DNA of 64,000 bases from Rikenellaceae bacterium (lineage in GTDB: Bacteria > Bacteroidota > Bacteroidia > Bacteroidales > UBA932): the NCBI GenBank assembly GCA_900771005.1, contig CAAGMI010000337.1, positions 1 through 64,000 of the forward strand, in the 5' to 3' direction. Positions 15,651 to 24,701 of the stretch are shown in pieces; positions within the stretch are counted from its first letter, which is position 1, and every line of letters begins with the position of its first letter. The position numbers were made by a program, and so were the translations under genes. The notes under the pieces were generated by a model. The model saw only the letters and a list, made by a program, of their open reading frames with translations. It searched no databases and was not told the DNA's origin.

Positions 15651-17126
15651 TTGGCCGAGCAGAAACGAAATAAGAAGGATTCACAACTGAATCTCGACAG
15701 CATAGGACTTGAGATGGGCAACAAACCCCCTCAGGCCCTTGATGTTGAGGAGGCTGTCCTTGGTGCCATGCTTCTGGAGCCGACCTGCGTGGATCTGGCT
15801 ATGGAGGAGCTGGTGGCACAGAGTTTCTATGACCCTCGGCACAGGATGGTCTTCGAGGCGATGACCGCCCTTGTCATGGACCATACTTCAGTCGACATCA
15901 TCACGGTCAGCGCCAAGCTGAAGCAGATGGGCAATCTGGAGGCTGTGGGCGGTTCAGTCGTGCTGGCGAACCTTTCCGAAAAGGTGGGCTCCGCCGCGCA
16001 TATGGAGTATTACATCAAGATACTCAAGCAGAAAGCGATACAGAGAGACCTCATCAAGGCTTCCTATGAGATATTGAAGGATTCCTTTGATGATTCCATC
16101 AAGGTTGATGACCTTATGGACAGTGCACAGTCCAAGGTGTATGCGGCCATCCAGAGCAGCACGAAGAAGGAAGTGCAGGAGATAGGTTCTCTCATCAACG
16201 AAGCCTTGTCGGGACTGCAGGAGCAGCAGACAAGCACCGGTCTCAGCGGGGTGCCTTCTGGATTCGTTTCGCTGGACCGTGTTACGATGGGTTGGCAGAA
16301 GTCAGATATGATAATCCTTGCCGCCCGTCCTTCAGTCGGAAAGACGGCCTTTGCCCTCAATCTGGCCCGGAACGCCGCCGTGGACCATCATTACCCTGTA
16401 GCGTTCTTCTCACTTGAAATGTCTGCAGTCCAGTTGGCCAAGCGTTTGATGGTCAGCGAATCAGGGTTGAGTGCAGACAAGATAAAAGGCGGAATCAAGC
16501 TTGAGGATTATGAGTGGGAACAGCTTGAGTACAAGTTGAAGAACCTTACCAAGGCGCCTATCTATATCGATGACACTCCAAGCATGCCTGTGATGGAGTT
16601 CCGCACGAAAGCCAAGAATCTCGTGAAGAACAAGCAGGTGGCGTTGATAATCGTGGACTATCTCCAGCTTATGCAGGGCCCATCTGAACTCAGGGGAATG
16701 CGTGAACAGGAGGTCGCTGCGATATCAAGGACGCTCAAGCAGACGGCCAAGGAGTTGAACGTCCCGATAATAGCGCTCTCGCAGCTTTCCAGAGCAGCCG
16801 TTCAGAGAACGGGTGGAAGCGGAAAACCTCAGCTGAGCGACTTGAGGGAGTCAGGATCCATCGAGCAGGATGCCGATATGGTCCTTTTCATTCACAGACC
16901 GGATTACATCGGGCTTTCTGACGATCCTGCGGCAAAGGAGAACACGCAGGTTATCATAGCCAAGCACCGTAACGGTGAGACGACGGATATCGATATGCTC
17001 TTCAAGAGCGAGCAGATAAAGTTCATGGAACTCAGCGATGCTCTTGACGCTCAGGCCATGCAGCAGTCTACATTTGATTCTGCGATGAACAACAGCAGTT
17101 TCGAGGATGAAGGATATAGCGCATAA
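15651..17126 (+). CDS. dnaB: replicative DNA helicase DnaB
   Basis: DnaB is the hexameric helicase that unwinds the fork. The 491 residues contain an N-terminal DnaG-interacting domain (PPQALDVEEAVLGAMLLEP), then a RecA-like ATPase with Walker A ARPSVGKTAFAL, Walker B IIVDYLQLM and SRTLKQTAKEL...LSQLSR. No intein is present. The start is a TTG directly after the upstream stop; reading from it gives the family-typical AEQKR N-terminus, and no suitable ATG exists before the conserved domain. The 3' end overlaps the rseC-like gene by 20 bases. Confidence 0.97.
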   Translation: MAEQKRNKKDSQLNLDSIGLEMGNKPPQALDVEEAVLGAMLLEPTCVDLAMEELVAQSFYDPRHRMVFEAMTALVMDHTSVDIITVSAKLKQMGNLEAVGGSVVLANLSEKVGSAAHMEYYIKILKQKAIQRDLIKASYEILKDSFDDSIKVDDLMDSAQSKVYAAIQSSTKKEVQEIGSLINEALSGLQEQQTSTGLSGVPSGFVSLDRVTMGWQKSDMIILAARPSVGKTAFALNLARNAAVDHHYPVAFFSLEMSAVQLAKRLMVSESGLSADKIKGGIKLEDYEWEQLEYKLKNLTKAPIYIDDTPSMPVMEFRTKAKNLVKNKQVALIIVDYLQLMQGPSELRGMREQEVAAISRTLKQTAKELNVPIIALSQLSRAAVQRTGGSGKPQLSDLRESGSIEQDADMVLFIHRPDYIGLSDDPAAKENTQVIIAKHRNGETTDIDMLFKSEQIKFMELSDALDAQAMQQSTFDSAMNNSSFEDEGYSA

Positions 17127-17514
17127 AGGTCGTATAGTAGAGATCACCCCGGAGTTCACGACAGTGGAGATTATCTCCGAATCAGCGTGCAGCGGATGTC
17201 ACGCCGCATCTCTCTGCGGTATTTCAGAGTACAAGAAGAAAGCGGTTCAGGTTCCTACCAGAGGGTGGGACAATTATGCCGTGGGCGATGAAGTGCAAGT
17301 CCTTCTCAAGGCGTCCATGGGGCATAAGGCAGTGTGGATAGCTTACGTGATCCCTCTGTTTGTCCTTCTTGCCGGCTTGCTGGGATTGAATGCCTGCGGT
17401 TGTGCCGAGCTTATATCAGGTCTGGGAGGGCTGGCGCTTGTGGCCGTATATTACCTGATCGTAGGGCTTCTTAGAGATAAACTTAGGAAAGAATATATTT
17501 TTACAATAGAATAA
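17107..17514 (+). CDS. rseC: RseC/SoxR-reducing system family protein
   Basis: This 135-residue membrane protein has an N-terminal soluble part with a cysteine cluster (CSGCHAASLCG, about 29-39) and two membrane segments (about 75-125). RseC-family proteins accompany Rnf complexes; in enterobacteria they help keep SoxR reduced. Here it heads the rnf genes, the usual arrangement in Bacteroidota. It begins inside the last codons of dnaB, which suggests coupled translation. The role in ion pumping is not established. Confidence 0.88.
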   Translation: MKDIAHKGRIVEITPEFTTVEIISESACSGCHAASLCGISEYKKKAVQVPTRGWDNYAVGDEVQVLLKASMGHKAVWIAYVIPLFVLLAGLLGLNACGCAELISGLGGLALVAVYYLIVGLLRDKLRKEYIFTIE

Positions 17515-17516
17515 TT

Positions 17517-18389
17517 ATGTCAACAACGATTATCTGGACCATTGTGATTCTTGCCGGACTGGGACTGGTTCTTGCCTTCGTCCTGTACCTCGTGGCAGCG
17601 AAGTTCAAGGTTGAGGAAGATCCACGTATAGATGAAGTGGAGAAGGTGATGCCGGGTGCCAATTGCGGCGGTTGCGGCTTTGCCGGATGCCGGGCTTTTG
17701 CGGATGCAGCAGTCAAGGCTCCCAATCTGGACAACAATTATTGTCCCGTAGGCGGTAATGAAGTGATGAAGAAGGTGGCTGCCATTCTTGGTTATGAGAT
17801 CAAGGAGAAGACACCGCAGGTTGCTGTGGTCCGTTGCAACGGAACTTGTGAGAACCGCCCGAAGACAAATGTATATGACGGGGACAACAGCTGTAAGGTA
17901 AAGGCTGCGCTCTATAGCGGAGACACTCTCTGCCCGTTCGGATGTCTGGGTTGCGGGGATTGTGTCCAGGCCTGCCAGTTCGGTGCCTTGTCCATGGATC
18001 CTGCGACAGGATTGCCGGTGGTCGACGAATCCAAATGTACGTCCTGCGGTGCCTGTGTCAAGGCTTGCCCGAAGCATATCATCGAACTCAGGAACAAAGG
18101 CCCGCGTGGAATGAGGGTATTCGTTTCCTGTGTGAACAAGGATAAGGGCGCAGTTGCCCGCAAGGCATGCTCCGCCGCCTGCATAGGTTGCGGAAAGTGT
18201 GCGAAGGTATGCGCGCAGGAAGCGATCACCATTGAGGATAATCTTTCATACATAGATTTCACAAAGTGCAAACTTTGCAAGAAGTGTGTTGCGGAATGCC
18301 CTACAGGAGCAATACATGCAGTCAATTTCCCTGTACTGCCGCCGAAACCGGCAGCTGAACCTGAAAAGAAGGAGGTCGCAAATGCGTAA
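17517..18389 (+). CDS. rnfB: Rnf complex subunit B (ferredoxin-oxidising iron-sulfur subunit)
   Basis: RnfB receives electrons from reduced ferredoxin for the membrane ferredoxin:NAD+ oxidoreductase. The 290-residue protein has an N-terminal membrane helix (about 5-28), the Fe-S domain CGGCGFAGCRAFA around residue 50, and four ferredoxin-type clusters: CLGCGDCVQACQ, CTSCGACVKACP, CIGCGKCAKVC and CKLCKKCVAECP. It starts three bases after rseC and overlaps rnfC by eight bases. The last 20 residues are a Pro/Glu/Ala-rich tail. Confidence 0.95.
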   Translation: MSTTIIWTIVILAGLGLVLAFVLYLVAAKFKVEEDPRIDEVEKVMPGANCGGCGFAGCRAFADAAVKAPNLDNNYCPVGGNEVMKKVAAILGYEIKEKTPQVAVVRCNGTCENRPKTNVYDGDNSCKVKAALYSGDTLCPFGCLGCGDCVQACQFGALSMDPATGLPVVDESKCTSCGACVKACPKHIIELRNKGPRGMRVFVSCVNKDKGAVARKACSAACIGCGKCAKVCAQEAITIEDNLSYIDFTKCKLCKKCVAECPTGAIHAVNFPVLPPKPAAEPEKKEVANA

Positions 18390-19734
18390 GTTAACATTCA
18401 GTATGGGTGGTGTCCACCCGAATGACAGCAAGTACTCCCGCGAGTGCAAGATAGAGGTGCTTCCTCTTCCTGAGGTAGTGTATGTTTCCATGGCACAGCA
18501 TCTTGGCGCACCGGCCAAGCCTGTCGTCAACGTAGGCGACTTTGTCAAGGCCGGCCAGGTGATTGCCGAACCGGGAGGATTCATCTCCGCTTTTGTCCAT
18601 TCTCCGGTCTCCGGGACAGTGAAGTCGATAGCTCCGAGAAAGGATCTTGCGGGGAACAATATGACTCATATAGAGATTGCCGTAGAAGGTGATATATGGG
18701 CTGATGGAATAGATTTGAGCGATACCCTCGTCACAAAAATCCCTGATGACCGTGAGCTTATACTCAAGAAGATTCAGGAGTGCGGCGTTGTCGGGCTTGG
18801 TGGAGCAACGTTCCCTACCCACGTCAAACTCAACCCTGCTCCCGGTAAGGTGGCGGAATGTCTTATCATCAATGGTGCGGAGTGCGAACCGTTCCTTACG
18901 AGTGACTATCGCATCATGATCGAGCGGAGCAAGGAGATTGCACTCGGAGCTGCCATCATGCAGAAGGTCCTCGGAGGGTGCCCTTGCGTGATAGGTATAG
19001 AAGAGAACAAGCCTGAGGCCGTGAAGGCGATGAGCGCTGCCATAGAGGATCTCAAGCTTCAGAAAATAGAGGTGAAACTGCTTAAAAAACGCTATCCTCA
19101 AGGAGGTGAGAAGCAATTGATTGATGCCGTAATGCATCGTCAGGTACGTTCAGGAGGCCTTCCTATCGATGTGGGTGCTGTGGTGCAGAATGCCGCTACG
19201 GCTCTGGCCGTGTATGAAGCAGTGCAGAAGAACAAGCCTCTTGTCACGAATACCCTTACCGTCACAGGCGACTGTATTCCTGAGAACAGGCAGCACAATT
19301 ATCTGTTCAGGATAGGAATTCCTCTTTCATACATCATAGAATATGCTGGAGGCATCCCTGAAGGCGCGGCAAAGATTATCAGCGGCGGTCCTATGATGGG
19401 GAAGGCAATCGCCAACATAGATGCCACTACCGTCAAGGGATCTTCGTCCGTACTGTTCCTGTCCAAGGGAACGACAAAGAGAAAGGAAGAGAGCGCCTGC
19501 ATCCGTTGCGGACGTTGCGCCGATGCCTGTCCTATGGGACTTGAGCCGTTCCTTCTCAACAGGCTTGCCAAAGCCGGTGACCTCGACGAACTTGAGGCTC
19601 GTTCCGTTCAGGATTGCATAGAATGTGGCTGCTGTCTGTACAGCTGCCCTGCTTACATTCCTCTCCTGGACCGCATACGTCCTGCAAAGGCTGCGGTCAT
19701 GGGTGTCATCAAATCAAGAAATATTAAAAAGTAA
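18382..19734 (+). CDS. rnfC: Rnf complex subunit C (NADH-binding)
   Basis: RnfC carries FMN and the NAD(H) site plus two 4Fe-4S clusters at the cytoplasmic face. The 450 residues include the flavin/NAD region (VGLGGATFPTHVKL; INGAECEPFLTSDYR) and C-terminal clusters CIRCGRCADACPMGL and CIECGCCLYSCP. The ATG at 18382 is chosen because GGAGG stands six bases upstream (18371-18375, inside rnfB) and because it yields the family N-terminus; the open frame extends about 32 codons further upstream into rnfB. Confidence 0.95.
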   Translation: MRKLTFSMGGVHPNDSKYSRECKIEVLPLPEVVYVSMAQHLGAPAKPVVNVGDFVKAGQVIAEPGGFISAFVHSPVSGTVKSIAPRKDLAGNNMTHIEIAVEGDIWADGIDLSDTLVTKIPDDRELILKKIQECGVVGLGGATFPTHVKLNPAPGKVAECLIINGAECEPFLTSDYRIMIERSKEIALGAAIMQKVLGGCPCVIGIEENKPEAVKAMSAAIEDLKLQKIEVKLLKKRYPQGGEKQLIDAVMHRQVRSGGLPIDVGAVVQNAATALAVYEAVQKNKPLVTNTLTVTGDCIPENRQHNYLFRIGIPLSYIIEYAGGIPEGAAKIISGGPMMGKAIANIDATTVKGSSSVLFLSKGTTKRKEESACIRCGRCADACPMGLEPFLLNRLAKAGDLDELEARSVQDCIECGCCLYSCPAYIPLLDRIRPAKAAVMGVIKSRNIKK

Positions 19735-19736
19735 AT

Positions 19737-20702
19737 ATGATGGACAAGATGTTGGTTTCTCCAAGCCCGCATATTCACGCGGCAGTGAGCACCCGCACGC
19801 TGATGCGGGATGTCATCATAGCGCTGGTCCCTGCAATTGTGGTTTCTGTCCTTTTCTACGGATTGTCAGAATTGCTTGTACTTGCAGTGAGCGTAGCCAG
19901 TTGTGTGCTTCTTGAATGGGCTGTCACCAAGTGGCTGCTTCGCAAGCCGTCGACAGTATCTGATCTTTCTGCAGTTGTGACCGGACTGCTGCTTGCTATG
20001 AATCTGCCTTGCACCACACCGTGGTGGGTCGTATTTATCGGAGCGGTCATTTCAATATGCGTCGCTAAGCTGACTTTCGGAGGTATCGGTCAGAATGTGT
20101 TCAACCCGGCGATCACGGGTCGTGTATTCCTGTTGATATCATTCCCTGCCTATATGACGGACTGGACTGTCCCTCAGGGTTTCATAACCAAGGTGGACGC
20201 ATTTTCAGGCTCGACTCTCCTCGGCATTGTGAATGAACAGGGCGCGGGTGCCGTCGAAGGCCTTGATTATCTTCAGACACTTTTCCTCAATATCGGAGGA
20301 TCCGCAGGTGAGATTTCGGCTCTTGCCCTTCTCGCCGGTTTCGTTTATCTGGTGATACGCAAAGTGGTCAAGCCTTGGATAACCCTGAGTATCTTCGCTA
20401 CAGTGGCTGTGATCTCCGCAGTCTTCTGCGCAGCCGATCCTTCAACATATACGGGACCTCTGTTCAATCTCCTTACAGGTGGATTGATCCTTGGAGCCTG
20501 CTTCATGGCTACGGACTACGTCACATCTCCTATGACTGATCTGGGAGGAATCATTTACGGTATCGGCATAGGATTCATCGTGATGATGATCCGCTACTTC
20601 GGGGCATATCCTGAGGGTGTTTCCTTCGCAATTCTGATTATGAATATGATTGTACCGCTCATCAACCGGGCGTTCCATCAGAAAAAATACGGGAGGGCAT
20701 AA
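19737..20702 (+). CDS. rnfD: Rnf complex subunit D (membrane, covalent FMN)
   Basis: A 321-residue integral membrane subunit with about nine to ten helices, part of the ion-translocating core. The motif DAFSGSTLLG near residue 158 fits the covalent FMN-threonine site (SGAT-like) of NqrB/RnfD proteins. It begins MMDKMLVSPSPHIHAAVSTR, a typical N-terminus. It lies two bases after rnfC and two bases before rnfG. Confidence 0.94.
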   Translation: MMDKMLVSPSPHIHAAVSTRTLMRDVIIALVPAIVVSVLFYGLSELLVLAVSVASCVLLEWAVTKWLLRKPSTVSDLSAVVTGLLLAMNLPCTTPWWVVFIGAVISICVAKLTFGGIGQNVFNPAITGRVFLLISFPAYMTDWTVPQGFITKVDAFSGSTLLGIVNEQGAGAVEGLDYLQTLFLNIGGSAGEISALALLAGFVYLVIRKVVKPWITLSIFATVAVISAVFCAADPSTYTGPLFNLLTGGLILGACFMATDYVTSPMTDLGGIIYGIGIGFIVMMIRYFGAYPEGVSFAILIMNMIVPLINRAFHQKKYGRA

Positions 20703-20704
20703 CG

Positions 20705-21277
20705 ATGGCAGCAAAATCTACATTGAGAAATATGGTACTGTGCCTGTTCGGCGTGTGCCTGATTTGCTCTGCAATCCTTGGAGTGGCATATGTGGTCACT
20801 CTCGAACCTATAGCTCAGGCCAATGAAAAGGCTCTGAAGGAATCTATCGGACAGGTTCTGCCCGAAGGAGGCGAAATCTCGGACGCAGTGGCATCCGGGG
20901 AATTCGAATATTACGAGTGCAGGCTTGACGGTGAGATAGCCGCTTATGCCGTGAAATCTACGACAATAGGTTTCGGAGGGCCTCTTACCCTTATGGTAGG
21001 TGTGCTTGCGGACGGGACAGTCTTCAATACGTCGGTTCTTTCTCATTCCGAGACTCCGGGGCTTGGTGCGAAATGCGCGACGGACGAACATTTCATTTCA
21101 CAATGGAAAGGTTTCAACGGACGCTTGAAAGTCAGCAAAGACGGTGGTGATGTTGACGCGATAACCGCTTCCACCATCACATCCCGTGCCTACACCCTGG
21201 CTGTCGCAAATGCCGTGGAGTTCGTGAGAAGCATCATCGTTGAACCTGAAAATATGGAGGACGTGGAAAATGAGTAA
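20705..21277 (+). CDS. rnfG: Rnf complex subunit G (periplasmic, covalent FMN)
   Basis: RnfG has one N-terminal membrane helix (about 10-30) and a periplasmic FMN-binding domain. In the family the flavin is attached to the threonine of an SGATxTS-like motif; here the equivalent reads ITASTITS near residues 157-164. Length (190) is typical. A GGGAGG motif (20691-20696) precedes the ATG at suitable distance, inside the rnfD coding end. It overlaps rnfE by eight bases. Confidence 0.94.
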   Translation: MAAKSTLRNMVLCLFGVCLICSAILGVAYVVTLEPIAQANEKALKESIGQVLPEGGEISDAVASGEFEYYECRLDGEIAAYAVKSTTIGFGGPLTLMVGVLADGTVFNTSVLSHSETPGLGAKCATDEHFISQWKGFNGRLKVSKDGGDVDAITASTITSRAYTLAVANAVEFVRSIIVEPENMEDVENE

Positions 21278-21851
21278 GATCGGTCTCATTACGAAAGGAT
21301 TTATCAAGGATAATCCGACTTTCGCGCTTGTATTGGGCATGTGCCCTACCCTGGCTACGACAACGTCCGCAATGAACGGTATGGAAATGGGACTTGCCAC
21401 GCTGTTTGTGCTGGTGCTTTCAAATATGGCCATTTCCGCTCTTGCGCCTATAGTGCCTGACAAGGTGCACATCCCTGTATATATAGTGGTGATAGCAACC
21501 TTCGTCACAGTCCTTCAGCTGCTTATGCAGGCGTTTGTCCCGGCGATTTATGCCACTCTGGGACTTTTCATCCCTCTTATCGTCGTGAACTGCATAGTGC
21601 TGGGAAGGGCCGAGGCTTTTGCAAACAAGAACGGCGTGCTTGATTCCGCCCTCGACGGACTGGGAATCGGCATCGGCTTCACAATCTCCCTCACAGTGAT
21701 AGGAATAGTCCGTGAAATACTCGGAAGCGGTTCCGTATTCGGGTGCAAGTTTATCCCGGGGGACGGGATATTGGCCTTTGTGATGGCTCCAGGCGCTTTT
21801 ATGGTGCTCGGTTACCTTATGGTTCTGTTCAACAAGTATCTCAAAAAGTAA
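21270..21851 (+). CDS. rnfE: Rnf complex subunit E (membrane)
   Basis: A 193-residue polytopic subunit of the NqrD/RnfE family with about six helices; motifs NPTFALVLGMCPTLA at the start and GLGIGIGFTISLTVIG in the fifth region are diagnostic. With RnfA it forms the inverted pair that holds a central 2Fe-2S centre. The ATG at 21270 is chosen because GGAGG lies at 21256-21260 and the family N-terminus (MSKIGLI) begins there. Confidence 0.94.
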   Translation: MSKIGLITKGFIKDNPTFALVLGMCPTLATTTSAMNGMEMGLATLFVLVLSNMAISALAPIVPDKVHIPVYIVVIATFVTVLQLLMQAFVPAIYATLGLFIPLIVVNCIVLGRAEAFANKNGVLDSALDGLGIGIGFTISLTVIGIVREILGSGSVFGCKFIPGDGILAFVMAPGAFMVLGYLMVLFNKYLKK

Positions 21852-21860
21852 TATTGCCCT

Positions 21861-22460
21861 ATGGAATTCTTTATCATTATAATTTCAGCGATATTCGTAA
21901 ACAATATCCTGCTTTCACAGTTCCTGGGAATATGTCCTTTCTTGGGGGTATCCAACAAACTCGGTACAGCGACCGGCATGTCCGGAGCGGTGTGCTTCGT
22001 CATCACCCTTGCTACCGTTGTGACGTATCTTATCAATCAATACCTGCTGGTTCCTTTCGGACTTGAGTTCCTCCAGACAATAGCTTTCATCCTTGTGATT
22101 GCGGCTCTGGTGCAGGTGGTCGAGATTGTGCTCAAGAAGATAAGTCCTTCCCTGTATCAGGCTCTGGGAATTTTCCTGCCACTCATAACTACGAACTGCG
22201 CCGTTCTCGGCGTTGCCATCACAGTGGTTACAAAGCAGTTCACATTCGGCGGTGCGGCACATATGCTTAACCTTGGCGAGGCCACGGTTTATGCGCTTGC
22301 AACTTCTATTGGATACGGTCTTGCGATGATACTGTTCGCTGCGATAAGGGAACATCTTGCGGGAAGCGACGTCCCGAAGGCCTTCAAAGGTCTTCCTATT
22401 GCCCTTATTACGGCAAGTATTATGGCTATGGCCTTCCTGGGATTCTCAGGAATAGTATAG
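21861..22460 (+). CDS. rnfA: Rnf complex subunit A (membrane)
   Basis: A 199-residue polytopic subunit of the NqrE/RnfA family, with conserved NNILLSQFLGICPFLGVSN at the N-terminus and LPLITTNCAVLGVA in the middle. It completes the B-C-D-G-E-A set, so the operon encodes a full complex. It ends four bases from the convergent NfnB-like gene; I see no hairpin terminator in between. Confidence 0.95.
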   Translation: MEFFIIIISAIFVNNILLSQFLGICPFLGVSNKLGTATGMSGAVCFVITLATVVTYLINQYLLVPFGLEFLQTIAFILVIAALVQVVEIVLKKISPSLYQALGIFLPLITTNCAVLGVAITVVTKQFTFGGAAHMLNLGEATVYALATSIGYGLAMILFAAIREHLAGSDVPKAFKGLPIALITASIMAMAFLGFSGIV

Positions 22461-22464
22461 AAAT

Positions 22465-23841
22465 CTATTTCTTAAGGTAATCGTCGATGGCTTTGGCTGC
22501 GGTTCTTCCCGCTCCCATTGCCAGGATTACCGTAGCCGCACCTGTCACGGCATCCCCTCCGGCAAAAACGCCGGCGCGTGTGGTAGCTCCGTTTTCATCT
22601 GCAACCAGCCCGCCCCTGCGGGTCGTCTCCAATCCTGATGTAGTATTTGCAATTAAAGGGTTTGGAGCTGTTCCCAATGCCATTATGACGGTGTCTGCTG
22701 TCAACTCGAATTCCGATCCCTCCACCGGGACAGGGGAGCGCCTGCCGCTTTCGTCAGGATCCCCGAGCTCCATCTTGATACACTTGAGTGACTTGACCCA
22801 TCCCTTATCGTCTCCGATGATTTCCACAGGATTCGTGAGCATGTCGAATACAATGCCTTCTTCAAGAGCGTGATGGACTTCCTCCTTTCTTGCAGGCAAT
22901 TCTGCCTCGGTACGTCTGTACACTATGTGAACTTCGGCACCGAGCCTCAGGGCTGTTCTCGCCGCATCCATCGCTACATTCCCTCCTCCTACCACGCAAA
23001 CCCGTTTGCCTGTATGGATAGGAGTCAGATAATCTTCTCTGAATGCCTTCATAAGGTTGTTTCTGGTGAGGAACTCATTAGCTGAAAAGACTCCGCAGAG
23101 GTTCTCCCCGGGGATTCCCATAAATTTCGGGAGACCCGCTCCCGTGCCGACGAATACGGCCTTGAAGCCCTCATCATCCATCAGACTGTCGATAGTGATG
23201 GTCCGGCCTACAATCACGTTTGTCTCTATCTTTACACCGAGGGCTTTCACTTCCTCTATCTCCCGTTTGAGAACCGTATCTTTCGGTAACCTGAACTCAG
23301 GAATACCATATTCGAGCACGCCTCCTGCCTTATGGAGAGCCTCGAAGATAGTGACGTCATAACCCCATTTAGCGAGATCCGAGGCGCAGGCCAACCCCGA
23401 CGGGCCGCTGCCTATCACAGCTACCTTTTCCCCGTTGCCCGGAGCTGTGGCAGAGTGCTTGGCAGCCGTACTGTTGTCGGCGACGAACCTTTCAAGCTTA
23501 CCTATGGCTACCGCTTCTCCCTTGACGCCGAGGATGCAGCTGCCTTCGCATTGGGTCTCCTGCGGGCATACCCTTCCGCATACGGCAGGAAGTGATGAAT
23601 CCATGGCGATTACAGATGCTGCTCCGTCAATGTCGCCTTCTCTGACCTTTGCGATAAAATCAGGAATGTGCAGACCTACCGGGCAGGCTTCAACGCAACG
23701 AGGGTTTTTACAATGAAGGCAGCGTGAAGCTTCAAGCATCGCTTCCGCCTTGTCATATCCAAGGCACACTTCTTCAAAATTGTGTGCACGGACTTTCGGA
23801 TCCTGCTCGCGGCAGGTTACTCTAGGTGCTCTTTCAGCCAT
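22465..23841 (-). CDS. NfnB/GltD-like FAD-dependent NAD(P)H oxidoreductase large subunit
   Basis: The 458-residue flavoprotein has an N-terminal two-cluster domain (CLHCKNPRCVEACPVG; CGRVCPQETQCEGSC), an FAD-binding fold (VIGSGPSGLACASDL) and an NAD(P)-binding fold (VVGGGNVAMDAARTALRLGA). Databases usually call it GltA, 'NADPH-dependent glutamate synthase small chain'. Its partner here is a PyrK-like protein, not a glutamate synthase large chain, so NfnB (NADH-dependent ferredoxin:NADP+ oxidoreductase) is the better reading. The ATG at 23841 overlaps the partner's stop by one base and has GGGAGG upstream. Confidence 0.88.
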   Translation of the reverse strand: MAERAPRVTCREQDPKVRAHNFEEVCLGYDKAEAMLEASRCLHCKNPRCVEACPVGLHIPDFIAKVREGDIDGAASVIAMDSSLPAVCGRVCPQETQCEGSCILGVKGEAVAIGKLERFVADNSTAAKHSATAPGNGEKVAVIGSGPSGLACASDLAKWGYDVTIFEALHKAGGVLEYGIPEFRLPKDTVLKREIEEVKALGVKIETNVIVGRTITIDSLMDDEGFKAVFVGTGAGLPKFMGIPGENLCGVFSANEFLTRNNLMKAFREDYLTPIHTGKRVCVVGGGNVAMDAARTALRLGAEVHIVYRRTEAELPARKEEVHHALEEGIVFDMLTNPVEIIGDDKGWVKSLKCIKMELGDPDESGRRSPVPVEGSEFELTADTVIMALGTAPNPLIANTTSGLETTRRGGLVADENGATTRAGVFAGGDAVTGAATVILAMGAGRTAAKAIDDYLKK

Positions 23842-24701
23842 TATCTGCCCCTCCCTATTTTGCATTGATGTTTCTCCATTGCTTCTGCTTCTTCCGCCTT
23901 GTACTGTCCCTGACGGCGCATGGCCTCATCAAAGTCCACTTCATATCCGTCGAATTCAGGCCCTTCCACGCAGGCAAATCTAGTCCTGCCTCCCACCGTG
24001 ACCCTGCAGGCTCCGCACATGCCGGTCCCGTCGACCATAAGCGTGTTGAGACTTACAGTGACCGGTATGCCCAGTTTACGGCAGGTAAGGGTGGAGAACT
24101 TCATCATTATCATCGGCCCGATGGCTACGGCTTGGGTGTACTGTCTGCCCTCTGAGACGAGCTTTTCCAGCATGGCCGTGCCGACACCGTGAAAACCTTC
24201 AGACCCGTCATCAGTGCAGACATACAGGTTGTCGCACACGGATCCGATCTTGTCAGTATATATCAGAAGATCCTTGTTTCTTGCTCCTATTATGACATCC
24301 ACGGCAGCACCGTGTTCGTGCAGCCATTTGACTTGCGGATAGACAGGAGCTGTCCCCACTCCTCCCGCAATGAATACATATCTTGCGGAGTGCAGTTGCT
24401 CTTCCGTCATTTTGATGAATTCTGACGGAAGTCCGAGAGGACCGACTACATCACTGAAACTTTCTCCCGTCTCATGCGCAATGATATCCGCGCTGGATGC
24501 GCCAATTCTCTGGGTAACTATGGTGACGGTACCCCTTTCCCTGTCATAGTCACTTATCGTGAGAGGTATCCTTTCACCCTTTTCATCGGCACGAACTATC
24601 AGGAACTGCCCCGGCTGAGCGGACTGGGCCAGTCTGGGGGCGGATACTTCCATCCTGCATATTGCAGGAGTCAGCATTTCTTTTGACAGAATCTCAAACA
24701 T
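23841..24701 (-). CDS. NfnA/PyrK-like FAD/NAD and 2Fe-2S subunit
   Basis: This 286-residue protein belongs to the sulfide/dihydroorotate dehydrogenase-like family: an FAD-binding barrel (LIVRADEKGERIPLTIS), an NAD-binding region (FIAGGVGTAPVYPQVKWL) and a cysteine motif near the C-terminus (GTGMCGACRVTVGG, then FACVEGP) for a 2Fe-2S cluster. With the gene after it, it should form an NfnAB complex, which in studied bacteria couples NADH, NADPH and ferredoxin by flavin-based bifurcation. Position opposite the Rnf operon supports this. It overlaps the DUF368 gene by eight bases. Confidence 0.86.
   Translation of the reverse strand: MFEILSKEMLTPAICRMEVSAPRLAQSAQPGQFLIVRADEKGERIPLTISDYDRERGTVTIVTQRIGASSADIIAHETGESFSDVVGPLGLPSEFIKMTEEQLHSARYVFIAGGVGTAPVYPQVKWLHEHGAAVDVIIGARNKDLLIYTDKIGSVCDNLYVCTDDGSEGFHGVGTAMLEKLVSEGRQYTQAVAIGPMIMMKFSTLTCRKLGIPVTVSLNTLMVDGTGMCGACRVTVGGRTRFACVEGPEFDGYEVDFDEAMRRQGQYKAEEAEAMEKHQCKIGRGR

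Noticed and set aside
22465..23841. Glutamate synthase small subunit as function of the FAD protein
   Set aside because: No large glutamate synthase gene is adjacent, and the partner is a PyrK/NfnA-like protein next to Rnf, so NfnB is the better reading; the GltD-like fold itself is not disputed.
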